From an uncultured Butyricicoccus sp. (GTDB lineage: Bacteria > Bacillota > Clostridia > Oscillospirales > Butyricicoccaceae): 52,529 bases of DNA. Positions 16,304 to 24,797 of the stretch are shown here, piece by piece; the stretch's first letter is position 1, and the number at the start of each line of letters is the position of its first letter. The notes beneath the pieces are model-generated. The model saw nothing but the letters and a program-made list of their open reading frames with translations. It was not told the DNA's origin and searched no databases. The stretch is from positions 1 to 52,529 of the forward strand of contig CAUEJN010000004.1 in NCBI GenBank assembly GCA_959018045.1, in the 5' to 3' direction. A program made the position numbers and the translations under genes.

Positions 16304-16338
16304 CCCTCGCGGTACAAAAACCGCGGGGGTAAATTTTT
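16304..16338 (+). terminator. Terminator after the esterase gene
   Basis: The stem CCCTCGCGGT/ACCGCGGGGG (about 16304-16329) is followed by AAATTTTTG. Bases 16339-16497 are AT-rich intergenic sequence in which I see no further feature. Confidence 0.7.
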
Positions 16339-16497
16339 GTCTATTTTGCTATAGGTATAGACCAAAGTGCGAAAATTGCAAGAAATATAGGATGCAACTC
16401 TAGGGATGGAACAAATAAAAATCAACTTTTGGTACAAAAAAGTGCACAGTTTTATTGCAAAATAAATAAAAATAGAGGAATTTGAACAAAAAATAGG

Positions 16498-16526
16498 TTG
16501 CGATAGACAGCCTCCTCTGTTATACT
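16498..16526 (+). promoter_or_regulatory. Promoter of the SLH phosphoesterase gene
   Basis: TTGCGA (16498-16503) and TATACT (16521-16526) with 17-bp spacing. The leader to the start codon is about 40 nt. Confidence 0.65.
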
Positions 16527-16571
16527 ATACCAATCATGAGCCGCATGGGCTCATAGTTATTCAGAGAAGGG

Positions 16572-19500
16572 ATGAAAAAACGTATGAGAGCAAGAAATCA
16601 GCATCTCAAACGCCTGCTCAGCCTGCTGCTGACCGTGGTTATGGTACTGGCCATGATTCCCACGGCATTCGCAGTGGACACGGCTTCCGGTTTTGTGATC
16701 GGGCCGTACCTGCTGGCGCCCAAGACGACCAGCATGGTAGCCGTCTGGGAGACCAGCGGCAGCGAGCCGACGACCATTCGGTTCGGCACCGATGCCAACG
16801 CGCTGGGCGATGCAGTCACGGTCGAGCGTGACCCGGAAGCACCGGCCTACGGCGGTGTACAGACCAATATCTACCGGTATAAGTTCTCCGAACTGACCCC
16901 GGGCACGCGCTATTACTACGAGGTAGCGCTGGCAAACGGTGAAACCAGTCGCGGAACCTTCCGCACGCTGGAGGAGAACCCGACCGAGATCCGCTATATC
17001 TCGATCACCGACACCCATAAGTTTGACACCAAGGCGACGTTTGACGCTGCGGTTGCCGGCTATGACCCGGCCTTCATCATCCACGGCGGTGATATGGTCG
17101 AGGGCACCGGTACCCAGAAGGAGCAGTACGCATTCTGGTTCAACAGCGGCGAATTTATCCACAATTACCCGGTGGTTTACGCCTGCGGCAACCACGATTT
17201 CAGCGATTACTTTGACATGTACGTCATCGACACCCAGACCGAGGAGTACGGCTCTGCGGTCGCGGGCAACATTTCCTTTGACTACGGCAACGTACACTTT
17301 GACCTCATGGACAGCAATCCGTGGGCACTGTTCCAGATGAACGCCGAGACTTCGGGCGGCAAGATGGACGCTGCGACCGCGGACAAGATTGAAAAGTCCG
17401 TCCAGTGGCTGAAGGATGACCTGGCCAAGAATCAGGACAAGGCGTTCCGCATTCTGGTTATGCACCATCCGATTTCCGACCCCTACACCAAGATGCACAT
17501 TGCACCGGTGGCTGAGGAAGGTCACGTCGATATGATGCTGGCCGGTCACACCCATGGCTACGCCCGTGCAGTATCCGATCAGCCGACCGTCGGTGCAGGC
17601 ACCATTTACCTGACCCATCAGGATTCCCGTGCGGTCAGCGCCAAGGGCAGCTACATGACCCACACCATCAAGGACGGCGTTCTGACCACCCAGAATATGG
17701 CAAACGGCGGCGTCGTCGGCACGACCGTCACCGCTGTGGACAAGCAGCAGCTTGCATACAGCAACATTTCCATTCAGTCCGGCCCGGTTCCGTGCAACAG
17801 CGAGATTGAGATCTCCGCGACCATCACCAACACCGGCAAGGGCATGGCAGCGGCTGTCATCCCGGTCGATGACAACGGTACGATCAAGTACATCTACGGC
17901 GATCTCGAGAGCGACAGCGGCCTGTCCACTTCGGGCGAGCCGGTGCGCGTATCGTCCAACGGCGTCAAGACCCTCGAGCCCGGTGAGTCCATCGAGCTGA
18001 GCGGTACGGTCACTCTGACCGAGATCGGCAAGCACACGGTCAAGGTCGCAGACGTGTCCAAGGACATCGACGTCCAGTTCCGCCCGGCAACCTTCTCCTA
18101 CACCAACGTCCGCACCAAGCTGGGGGGTGGTGAGCTCAGCGACATCAACAGCGATATCCTGAACATCAAGGCCGACATCACCAACATCGGCAACGAGGAC
18201 GGCACCGCAACGGCAACCCTGTACGTTGGCGATGAAGCCACCCTGAGCAAGCAGTATACGCTCAAAGCCGGCGAGGTCAAGACCTGCGAGTTCACCTATC
18301 AGTTCGAGCAGGCTGGCGAGTTCGCTGTCCGCATCGGCGATTCTGCACCCGAGACCGTTTACATCGAGGGTTCCATTCAGGGCATGCCCATGGTCGTTGA
18401 CCAGTCGGGCAAGGGCAATAACGGTTACCTGCACGGTGCACCGACCATCGGCACCGATGACAAGGGCAACGGCACCATTATTCTGGACGGAGATAAGGAT
18501 TACGTCGAGATTCCCGACAACCAGAATTTCACCATCGACAACGGCATCACCGGTATGGTATGGGCCAAGCTGCCGGTCAGCGAGGGCACCGGTATCAATA
18601 CCCTGACCCCGAATGGCCGCGATCACAACCCGCTCATGACCAAGGGCGTGTCAATCGGCTGGGGTACCAACTACCTGTACCGCATGGCAGTCCGTGCAAC
18701 CGGTAAGGTCACGGTCGGCGTCGGCTTTAACAACGACAACGGCGAATTCTTCTGGAACGATGACGACGCAGACCCGAACGCTGGCATCAAGAAGGGCGAG
18801 TGGGTGCAGTACGTCGGCGGTTTCGACCGCACGACCGGCGGCGATTCCTACCAGAATAAGTACAGCAGCGGCCACATTGATGCACCGGCATTCGATTCCG
18901 AGATCAAGAACTGGCCGGGCGCATCCACCTACATCGGCTTCTCGTACACCGGTGCCCTGCTGACCAACCGCGGCCGCGGTGTTGACCGCACCATGCTGGC
19001 CGGCGAGGTATCGCAGGCACGCATGTACCAGAGCAAGCTGACCGAGGCAGAGGTTGCAGCGGTAGCCGATGCACCGAGCGCAGCAGGCCCGAAGAGCGAC
19101 GATCTGGTGCTGTGGCTGAACTTTGATCCTAAGAACATTGTCCAGACCGGTACGCACACGACCGAGTGGGCAGAGATCTCTGGTGCACCGGCATCCCTGG
19201 CATACAAGGCAGAGATCCCGGGCAAGTCGGCGATTCAGGCGACCGTTGAGTTCTCCAAGGACGGCAAGACCGTTTCGGGCTCCAAGGCATTCGACCTCAA
19301 GAGCGGCGAGAACACCATCGACCTGACCGGCGCAGGCGAGGGCAAGTATGTGCGCATCGTCACCAAGTTCACTTCGAATTTGGGCACCGAGCAGACCGAC
19401 ATTCCGGTTCTGTACACCTACACCCTCAAGGCAGGCGAGAGCACCGCAGCATGGAACACCTACGCAGACTGGGCAAAGGGCACCTTTGCCGACGGCGCAG

Positions 19501-20228
19501 GTCACCAGTCTTCGGATGCATACCGCGCACTGAGCGAAGATTTTGACGATTACGCAGGCGAAGTGGACGAGGGTAAGCCGGTCGAGCAGACCGCAGCTTC
19601 TTCCGAGACCACCCAGCCTGGTACCGCAGCCACGACTGAGACCACCACCGAGACCAAGCCCGAGCAGCCCAAGGAAGCGGGTTGGGATGTGGACGACAGC
19701 CACTGGGCAGCCAAGACCATCCGCGCGATGATGGCAGAGGGTGTGCTCGAAGGCGATGCCGACGGCCGTATCCGCCCGGATGACAAGATCACCCGAGAGG
19801 AAATGATCTGGGTGATGAACACTATGCTGGGTATCAAGCCCAAGGCAGACACCAAGCTGGATGCCGCCGACCGTTCGTCTGAGTGGGCGTATGGCGCACT
19901 GGCAGCGGCCAAGGATGCAGGCATCCTGCAGGGCGATGAGTTCGGTTATCTGTGCGGCAGCGACTACGCGACCCGTGCCGAGATCATCACCATGATTGCA
20001 CGCGCCTGCAAGGTATCGTCCGATGACCGCTCGGTACTGGCCGGTTTCACCGATGCAGCTGACATTCCCGATTGGGCAGTCAGCGCGCTGGCAGGCATGG
20101 CGGAACAGGGCAGCCTGAGCGGCTACACCGACGGCACCCTCCAGCCCAACGATCAGATCACCCGCGCAGAGGCATTCAGCCTGCTGTACGAGGCAATCAC
20201 GGTCGGCGAACCTGCACAGGCAGCATAA
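16572..20228 (+). CDS. Secreted SLH-anchored metallophosphoesterase with LamG-like domain
   Basis: 1218-residue surface protein. In order: signal peptide (about 1-35, ending AFA), purple-acid-phosphatase-like N-domain (about 40-135), calcineurin-like phosphoesterase (about 138-390) with SITDTH, GGDMVEG, CGNHDFSD, VMHHP and GHTHG supplying the two-metal site, two CARDB-like beta domains (about 395-615), a LamG/concanavalin-like domain (about 620-845), another beta domain, a Thr/Glu/Pro linker (about 1000-1036) and three SLH domains (about 1037-1212) for cell-wall attachment. It probably releases phosphate from nucleotides or phosphorylated glycans at the cell surface. Two starts are possible: ATG 16572 lies only 1-2 bp from AGAAGG, and ATG 16584 about 13 bp from it. 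A strong terminator follows. Confidence 0.88.
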   Translation: MKKRMRARNQHLKRLLSLLLTVVMVLAMIPTAFAVDTASGFVIGPYLLAPKTTSMVAVWETSGSEPTTIRFGTDANALGDAVTVERDPEAPAYGGVQTNIYRYKFSELTPGTRYYYEVALANGETSRGTFRTLEENPTEIRYISITDTHKFDTKATFDAAVAGYDPAFIIHGGDMVEGTGTQKEQYAFWFNSGEFIHNYPVVYACGNHDFSDYFDMYVIDTQTEEYGSAVAGNISFDYGNVHFDLMDSNPWALFQMNAETSGGKMDAATADKIEKSVQWLKDDLAKNQDKAFRILVMHHPISDPYTKMHIAPVAEEGHVDMMLAGHTHGYARAVSDQPTVGAGTIYLTHQDSRAVSAKGSYMTHTIKDGVLTTQNMANGGVVGTTVTAVDKQQLAYSNISIQSGPVPCNSEIEISATITNTGKGMAAAVIPVDDNGTIKYIYGDLESDSGLSTSGEPVRVSSNGVKTLEPGESIELSGTVTLTEIGKHTVKVADVSKDIDVQFRPATFSYTNVRTKLGGGELSDINSDILNIKADITNIGNEDGTATATLYVGDEATLSKQYTLKAGEVKTCEFTYQFEQAGEFAVRIGDSAPETVYIEGSIQGMPMVVDQSGKGNNGYLHGAPTIGTDDKGNGTIILDGDKDYVEIPDNQNFTIDNGITGMVWAKLPVSEGTGINTLTPNGRDHNPLMTKGVSIGWGTNYLYRMAVRATGKVTVGVGFNNDNGEFFWNDDDADPNAGIKKGEWVQYVGGFDRTTGGDSYQNKYSSGHIDAPAFDSEIKNWPGASTYIGFSYTGALLTNRGRGVDRTMLAGEVSQARMYQSKLTEAEVAAVADAPSAAGPKSDDLVLWLNFDPKNIVQTGTHTTEWAEISGAPASLAYKAEIPGKSAIQATVEFSKDGKTVSGSKAFDLKSGENTIDLTGAGEGKYVRIVTKFTSNLGTEQTDIPVLYTYTLKAGESTAAWNTYADWAKGTFADGAGHQSSDAYRALSEDFDDYAGEVDEGKPVEQTAASSETTQPGTAATTETTTETKPEQPKEAGWDVDDSHWAAKTIRAMMAEGVLEGDADGRIRPDDKITREEMIWVMNTMLGIKPKADTKLDAADRSSEWAYGALAAAKDAGILQGDEFGYLCGSDYATRAEIITMIARACKVSSDDRSVLAGFTDAADIPDWAVSALAGMAEQGSLSGYTDGTLQPNDQITRAEAFSLLYEAITVGEPAQAA

Positions 20229-20235
20229 AATAAGA

Positions 20236-20265
20236 AAAGCGTCCCGTTTGGGACGCTTTTTTTTC
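20236..20265. terminator. Bidirectional terminator after the SLH gene
   Basis: The stem AAAAGCGTCCC/GGGACGCTTTT with loop GTTT is flanked by a T-run on the plus strand and a T-rich tract on the minus strand. It therefore also ends the minus-strand kinase remnant that stops at 20268. Confidence 0.85.
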
Positions 20266-20267
20266 AT

Positions 20268-20604
20268 TTACTTTTTTGCGGGATCGGTCTTGATGCGGTC
20301 AACCAGACCGAGAATCAGGTTTTCGACGTAATCTTCACCCAGCGAGGTGTCAATGCACAGGTGATAGTTTGCCGACGCACCCCAGATGGTGCGGGTGTAG
20401 TAGCGATAGTTGTCGGCGCGCTGCTTGTCGGTCTGCTGGATGTGGTGTCTGGCCGCCTTTTCGTCGGTCAGATGTTCGCGCTGCATGACCGTGCGGATGC
20501 GGTAGTCGAGCGGCGCGTGCAGAAAGACGCGGACACAGCGCGAATTATTCCGCAGCACCCAGTCGGCACAGCGACCAGCGCTGCCGATGCACCGATGGTC
20601 AGAT
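20268..20604 (-). pseudogene. Cytidylate kinase-like remnant lacking its N-terminus
   Basis: C-terminal part of a cytidylate-kinase-like protein. The frame reads GRCADWVLRNNSRCVRVFLH, then HLTDEKAARHHIQQTDKQRA and a WGASANYHLCIDT segment, all typical of this family. The P-loop half (roughly the first 90-100 residues) is absent. Upstream of GRCAD the DNA changes into a DUF6198 membrane-protein gene in another reading frame, so a deletion has joined two genes. No start codon with a ribosome binding site serves this frame; the first ATG at 20558 lies inside the conserved region. It should be non-functional. Confidence 0.75.
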
Positions 20605-20989
20605 CGATGCCGAGAACGCCTGCGATGACCGCCATGGACACATCGAATGCGACCTTGGTCACGCCAAATTCGGTTTTCCAGCGGAAAACCACCGCGCGGA
20701 CGAAGGATTCACCGGGCAGCATGATGACGTTGGCCAGCACTTCCATGTACACGCCGATGCCCAGCACGATACAGCCGACGAGCAGATGGAGAATCTTGAG
20801 TACATAGGCTGCGGGCTGAACGAAGAACAGGAGCAGCATGCACAGATCGATAAAATAGCCGAAAACCAGCGAGACCGGAATCTGCAGCAGGTGTTCGGCC
20901 TTGGTGATGAGCGCCACGCCCAGCGAGTTTACGAACAGTCCGAGCAGAAAGACAAGATAGCGTTTCAACTTATGTTGTGCTTCCTTCAT
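20605..20989 (-). pseudogene. DUF6198/YitT-like membrane protein gene with internal deletion
   Basis: A strong AGGAGGT site precedes ATG 20989. The product starts as a YczE/DUF6198 membrane protein: RYLVFLLGLFVNSLGVALITKA. The next residues should be the LGTSPISS-type loop and a membrane helix, but the frame continues directly with HLLQIPVSLVFGYFIDL, which normally lies about 45 residues later. This in-frame deletion leaves the rest readable (to about FDVSMAVIAGVLGI). The C-terminal helix is then lost at the junction with the kinase remnant, and translation runs on to a stop at 20468 in a foreign frame. The family usually sits beside the cytidylate-kinase-like gene, so the pair has decayed together. 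Confidence 0.75.
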
Positions 20990-21084
20990 GCAGATACCTC
21001 CTATTTTACCATTTCTATGATAGCACCCCAAAAACAACATGTTAATTATTACATGTTTGAGACATCACCCAACGCGCACAAAAA

Positions 21085-21115
21085 AATCCCCCGGCCGACA
21101 TGCGGTCAGGGGAAA
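21085..21115 (-). terminator. Possible terminator after the PadR pseudogene
   Basis: On the minus strand an imperfect GC-rich stem (CCCC...GGGG with an internal mismatch) is followed by ATTTTTTTG. It lies 4-34 bp past the padR stop codon. Confidence 0.5.
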
Positions 21116-21118
21116 AGG

Positions 21119-21660
21119 TCACGCGCGGGCGCGGCATAGGTCAATACAGGTTTCCAGCCAGTCGCAGCTGGCCTCCTCGCGCTTGATCGCGCCGAGCAGC
21201 ACCATATAGTCGCAGAATGCGCAGTTGTCGGCAGGCGGAATGCCGTCGAACTTGTTCAGATCGTCGTGCAGCTGGGCCAGACGCTCAGTGTGCGCCTCGA
21301 GTTCGGCGTCAAGCAGCGCAAGCCGCTGCTCGGAGGGGATGCTGTCCGAGAAAAACAGCTGCAAGCGGAATTCATCCTTGGGCACACCGCGCGGCTTGTG
21401 GCGGGTCAGCTCCCAGGTGTGGAAGGCCTCCCGACCGGCCGGGGTGGTGGAATAGAGCTTTTTTGCAGCACATTGCCCGCAATCTCGATTTCCTACTCGA
21501 CCAGACCGGCTTCGGTCAGACTTTTGAGCTCGGGATAGAGCTGGCTGTGCTTGGCGTTCCAGAACTCGAAGAGACTGGTATCGCACGCGCGGCTGATATC
21601 ATATCCGGTCATTTTTTGGCGGTTGAGCAATCCAAGGATTGCATACTTCAAAACTCCCAT
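21119..21660 (-). pseudogene. PadR-family regulator with an internal stop and a frameshift
   Basis: From ATG 21660 (AAAGG about 8 bp upstream) the frame reads a typical PadR winged helix: MGVLKYAILGLLNRQKMTGY and then FWNAKHSQLYPELKSLTEAGLVE. It then meets an in-frame TAG where the family has an aromatic or charged residue, continues EIEIAGNVLQK, and loses frame at a run of six A residues. In the next frame it continues LYSTTPAGREAFHTWEL and the C-terminal effector domain to 21119. One nonsense mutation and one single-base deletion in a homopolymer are enough to explain it. It sits upstream of the two deleted genes on the same strand and probably once regulated them. Confidence 0.85.
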
Positions 21661-21741
21661 GCCAATGCCTTTCTAAAACAAATCTTGATGAATACAGTGT
21701 AGCATATTTGCGCGCAAACGCAAGCCTCAGACGGACAGAAG

Positions 21742-21775
21742 AAAAGTCCCGCATCGTGTGATACGGGACTTTTTC
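21742..21775. terminator. Terminator between adh and the PadR pseudogene
   Basis: Stem AAAAGTCCCGCATC / GATaCGGGACTTTT with loop GTGT. It works on the minus strand after the alcohol dehydrogenase gene. Its left arm is identical over 14 bases to that of the terminator at 47019-47050. Confidence 0.8.
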
Positions 21776-21792
21776 GCCGGTCAAAAGAAATC

Positions 21793-22983
21793 TTAGAAAT
21801 CGACCTCGGTGTCGTAGAAGCAGCACTTGAGCAGCTTTGCCATCTGTTCCGGGTTGATCGAGCGCGGGTTGGAACCGGTGCAGGCGTCGCCGACAGCCAG
21901 CTCAGCAACCGACGGCAGCTTGTCGAGGAACTCCTGCTCGTCGATGATGCCGCCCTCGTAGTCCTTGATGCAGGTCGGGATATCCAGTGCGCGGTTCATC
22001 TCCTGGATGTGCGCGATCAGTGCGTCAACCAGCTCATCGGTGGTGGTGCCAGCCAGACCCAGGAACTTTGCGATCTTTGCGTAGCGCTCAGCCGCAGCGG
22101 GCTCCTTGGCGTTGAAGCGAATGACCTTGGGCAGGTACATTGCGTTTGCACAGCCGTGAACGATGTGGCCGCCGGTGTAAGCTGCGCCGGTCTTGTGTGC
22201 CATAGAGTGCACGATACCGAGCAGTGCGTTGGAGAATGCCATACCAGCCAGGCACTGTGCATTGTGCATGCGAGCGCGCGCTGCCATATCGCCGTTGTAG
22301 GACGGAATCAGGTCAGCGCTGATCAGCTCGATGGCGTGCAGCGCCAGCGGGTCGGTGTAATCGCAGTGCAGGGTGGATACATAAGCCTCGATTGCGTGGG
22401 TCATTGCATCCATACCGGTGTGTGCGGTCAGCTTCTTGGGCATGGTCTCAGCCAGCGAGGGATCGACGATTGCAACATCGGGGGTGATGTTGAAGTCAGC
22501 GAGCGGATACTTAACACCCTTCTCGTAGTCGGTGATGACCGAGAATGCGGTGACTTCGGTTGCGGTGCCCGAGGTGGAGGGGATTGCGCAGAACTTTGCC
22601 TTGGTGCGCAGGGTGGGGAAGTTGAAGGGGATGCACAGATCCTCGAAGGTCACATCGGGGTACTCATAGAATGCCCACATTGCCTTTGCAGCATCGATCG
22701 GAGAACCGCCGCCGATGGAAACGATCCAGTCGGGCTGGAACTCGCGCATGACAGCTGCACCCTTTATAACGGTCTCAACCGAGGGATCGGGCTCAACGCC
22801 TTCGAACAGCTTGACTTCCATGCCTGCCTCCTTGAGGTAAGCTTCTACCTTGTCGAGGAAGCCGAAGCGCTTCATGGAACCGCCGCCAACAACAACGACA
22901 GCGCGCTTACCGGTCAGGGTTTTGAGCGCTTCCAGCGCATTTTCTCCGTGATAAAGGTCTCTGGGTAATGTAAATCTGGACAT
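21793..22983 (-). CDS. Iron-containing alcohol dehydrogenase
   Basis: The 396-residue product is a group III iron-dependent alcohol dehydrogenase, reducing aldehydes such as butanal or propanal (or oxidising the alcohols) with NAD(P)H. Visible motifs: the dinucleotide-binding GGGSMKRFG (about residues 34-42) and GGGSPIDAAKAMW (about 91-103), IPSTSGTATEV, and the metal-ligand regions MDAMTHAIEAY (about 192) and HSMAHKTGAAYTGGHIVHG (about 260-278). Length matches BdhA/Fuc-type members. It has its own promoter at 23042-23070 and TAGGAG upstream of ATG 22983. Fermentative redox balancing is the likely role. Confidence 0.92.
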   Translation of the reverse strand: MSRFTLPRDLYHGENALEALKTLTGKRAVVVVGGGSMKRFGFLDKVEAYLKEAGMEVKLFEGVEPDPSVETVIKGAAVMREFQPDWIVSIGGGSPIDAAKAMWAFYEYPDVTFEDLCIPFNFPTLRTKAKFCAIPSTSGTATEVTAFSVITDYEKGVKYPLADFNITPDVAIVDPSLAETMPKKLTAHTGMDAMTHAIEAYVSTLHCDYTDPLALHAIELISADLIPSYNGDMAARARMHNAQCLAGMAFSNALLGIVHSMAHKTGAAYTGGHIVHGCANAMYLPKVIRFNAKEPAAAERYAKIAKFLGLAGTTTDELVDALIAHIQEMNRALDIPTCIKDYEGGIIDEQEFLDKLPSVAELAVGDACTGSNPRSINPEQMAKLLKCCFYDTEVDF

Positions 22984-23041
22984 AAGTCACAACACTCCTA
23001 CTTAAATTGATCGCACTTTTGTGCGTTTATGCTACGAGCCT

Positions 23042-23070
23042 ATTATAGTATAAGGTGCCCGCGAATACAA
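23042..23070 (-). promoter_or_regulatory. Promoter of the alcohol dehydrogenase gene
   Basis: On the minus strand TTGTAT (23070-23065) and TATAAT (23047-23042) are spaced by 17 bp. The short stem CGCAC-tttt-GTGCG (about 23010-23023) lies in the leader. Confidence 0.65.
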
Positions 23071-23183
23071 TGCTTTTTTGCGCGTTGCACAGTGCGGGAC
23101 GAAAGGCACGGGCAAGGTTGGACAATCTTGCGGGATCTGGTGCGTGCCAGAGAAAGTGACCGTTTTTGGTTAGAGATTCTTGC

Positions 23184-24077
23184 TCACTCGTCGGACTTCG
23201 TGCGGTATTCGCGGTAAAATTTGGGTGACATGCCAACGTATTTGGTGAAAATACGGGAAAAATAAGCCGAAGCTTCAAAGCCGACTTCGCGGGCAATCTG
23301 GGTAATGCTGTCCGAGGAGTAAGAGAGACGATCCTGCGCTTCTCCGATTCTGCGGCGCAGAATATACTGCTTGAGCGTGTAACCGGTGTGCTGTTTGAAG
23401 ACATGCGCGAGGTGGTAGGGACTGACAAAAAAGAGTTTTCCCAGCTGCTCGATGGCCAGATCCTGCTGATAATGGGTGTAGATGTAGGCTTCGACCTGTG
23501 CGCACAGTTCATTTTGCTGGATGTTGTTTTCGGTGCCGTATTCGCGGATCATCTGCTCGGTCAGTTTGAGCACCGACAGCATGAGCTGCTGGCAGATGTG
23601 CAGGTACAAAGGCGCCTGCTGATCGGCCTGCCGCAGGATGATCTGCAAGAGGGCGGAAAGGTCGTCAAACTGTGCCGGACGGTGGAAAATCGGGGTTTTA
23701 TTGTGCGCAATGATGTGGTTGGGCGGCAGATCGGGCGGCTGTAAGCCTTTGATGCCCGGACAGATGGTTCGATAGGTTTCGTGGGTTTTTGGGGACTCGT
23801 CGTGCACCACACCGCCGTTGCACAGAATGACGTCACCGGCACGAATGGGGTAGCGCTGAGCGCCGATCTGAGACAGCTTGCCGCGGGTTGCGGCGTTGTC
23901 CGGGGAATAAGGTCTATACCTCTTGAGGGAAAAGATAACCTGATGATAGGAGGGATGGGTTGATTTCATGTTGTGAGATCTGCTTTTTGCATGGTAAAAA
24001 GCAGATCGACGAATCGCAAGAAAATCCATGTGGAAACATGGCGTTTTTTCGTTCCGCACAAGAAAGTGCATGTTCAT
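23184..24077 (-). CDS. AraC-family transcriptional regulator
   Basis: The product has an N-terminal cupin-like ligand domain (YPIRAGDVILCNGGVVHDE is the typical double-stranded beta-helix edge) and a C-terminal AraC DNA-binding domain with two helix-turn-helices: LAIEQLGKLFFVSPYHLAHV and ITQIAREVGFEASAYFSRIF. I place the start at 24077 (MNMHFLVRNE) because the sequence from there still reads like the family's N-terminal domain (FHMDFLAIRRSAFYHAKS); ATG 23969 would cut this domain. No strong ribosome binding site precedes any candidate. It is divergent from the yczE pseudogene, whose start is only 49 bp away, and probably regulated it. Confidence 0.82.
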   Translation of the reverse strand: MNMHFLVRNEKTPCFHMDFLAIRRSAFYHAKSRSHNMKSTHPSYHQVIFSLKRYRPYSPDNAATRGKLSQIGAQRYPIRAGDVILCNGGVVHDESPKTHETYRTICPGIKGLQPPDLPPNHIIAHNKTPIFHRPAQFDDLSALLQIILRQADQQAPLYLHICQQLMLSVLKLTEQMIREYGTENNIQQNELCAQVEAYIYTHYQQDLAIEQLGKLFFVSPYHLAHVFKQHTGYTLKQYILRRRIGEAQDRLSYSSDSITQIAREVGFEASAYFSRIFTKYVGMSPKFYREYRTKSDE

Positions 24078-24126
24078 TGTAACACAGCTTCGGTAAGATG
24101 GACACTGCAAAAAGGAGCGAGGACAG

Positions 24127-24596
24127 ATGAAATCTATCAAGCTTAATTTATACAGGACCGTGCTCATGTGCGCAGGGTTCATGATTTCAGCCTTCGGCAG
24201 CGCGTTGTATGTGTACAGCGGACTGGGCGCAGACGCGTTTAACCTGATGGTGCAGGGTGTGTCGGGCGTGCTGGGGCACATGCCGGCTTGCTGATGCGCG
24301 TGCTGTGCGTCATGCTTGCACCGATCATCGTCGGCATCGGCGTTGCGATGGTCAATCTTTCCAGCATGGGCATGGCGCCCAATGATATCCTTTCGGTCTG
24401 GCTGTTCACCCGGCAGAAAAAACTGCCTTACCGCGCTGTGCGCAGCATCTACGACGTGGTACAGCTGGCTCTCGGCGGCGTAGTCGGCATCGGTACGGTG
24501 CTGTCCGCTGTGCTGACCGGCCCTGCGATTCAGGCGGCATCCGTCGTGCTCGAAAAGCTCACGCCCCAGCAGATGCAGACCGTATCGCTCAAATAA
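24127..24596 (+). pseudogene. YczE/YitT-type membrane protein gene with internal deletion
   Basis: AAAGGAGCGAGG precedes ATG 24127. The frame reads a YczE-type N-terminal half (RTVLMCAGFMISAFGSALYV, LGADAFNLMVQGVSGVLG), then stops at a TGA at 24292-24294. In another frame, starting around 24275, the second half of the family follows: LRVLC-type helix, GIGVAMVNLSSMGMAPND, KKLPYRAVRSIYDVVQLALG and GIGTVLSAVLTGPAIQ. The family is about 210-220 residues; only about 155 are present, so roughly 60 central residues are lost at the frame change. The conserved block after YDVVQLALG also seems a few residues short. Confidence 0.78.
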
Positions 24597-24632
24597 ATAT
24601 TGCCCACATCCTCTTTCTACTACATATGATGG

Positions 24633-24669
24633 ACACCCCGCTTGTTGACTCTCTCAAGCGGGGTGTTTA
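24633..24669 (+). terminator. Terminator after the yczE pseudogene
   Basis: Stem ACACCCCGCTTG/CAAGCGGGGTGT (24633-24644 with 24655-24666) followed by TTATCGTT on the plus strand. Confidence 0.7.
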
Positions 24670-24680
24670 TCGTTCTGTGC

Positions 24681-24716
24681 AAAAAATCCCCTGCATCGAA
24701 AGGATGCAGGGGATTT
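24681..24716 (-). terminator. Terminator of the iclR gene
   Basis: Stem AAATCCCCTGCATC/GATGCAGGGGATTT. On the minus strand it is followed by a T-run (plus-strand A-run 24681-24686). It lies about 80 bp past the iclR stop. Confidence 0.75.
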
Positions 24717-24797
24717 AGAATGCAGGGAAAGCGTGTGTGACAGGAAAGCAGGCTGACGCACGACACGAAAATTGGCGGATACCTATTATATATAAGG

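Noticed and set aside
16557..18626. 689-codon open frame antisense to the SLH phosphoesterase gene
   Set aside because: It exists because GC-rich codon use leaves the opposite strand free of stops. It has no ribosome binding site and no recognisable domain. The plus-strand frame has clear motifs throughout.
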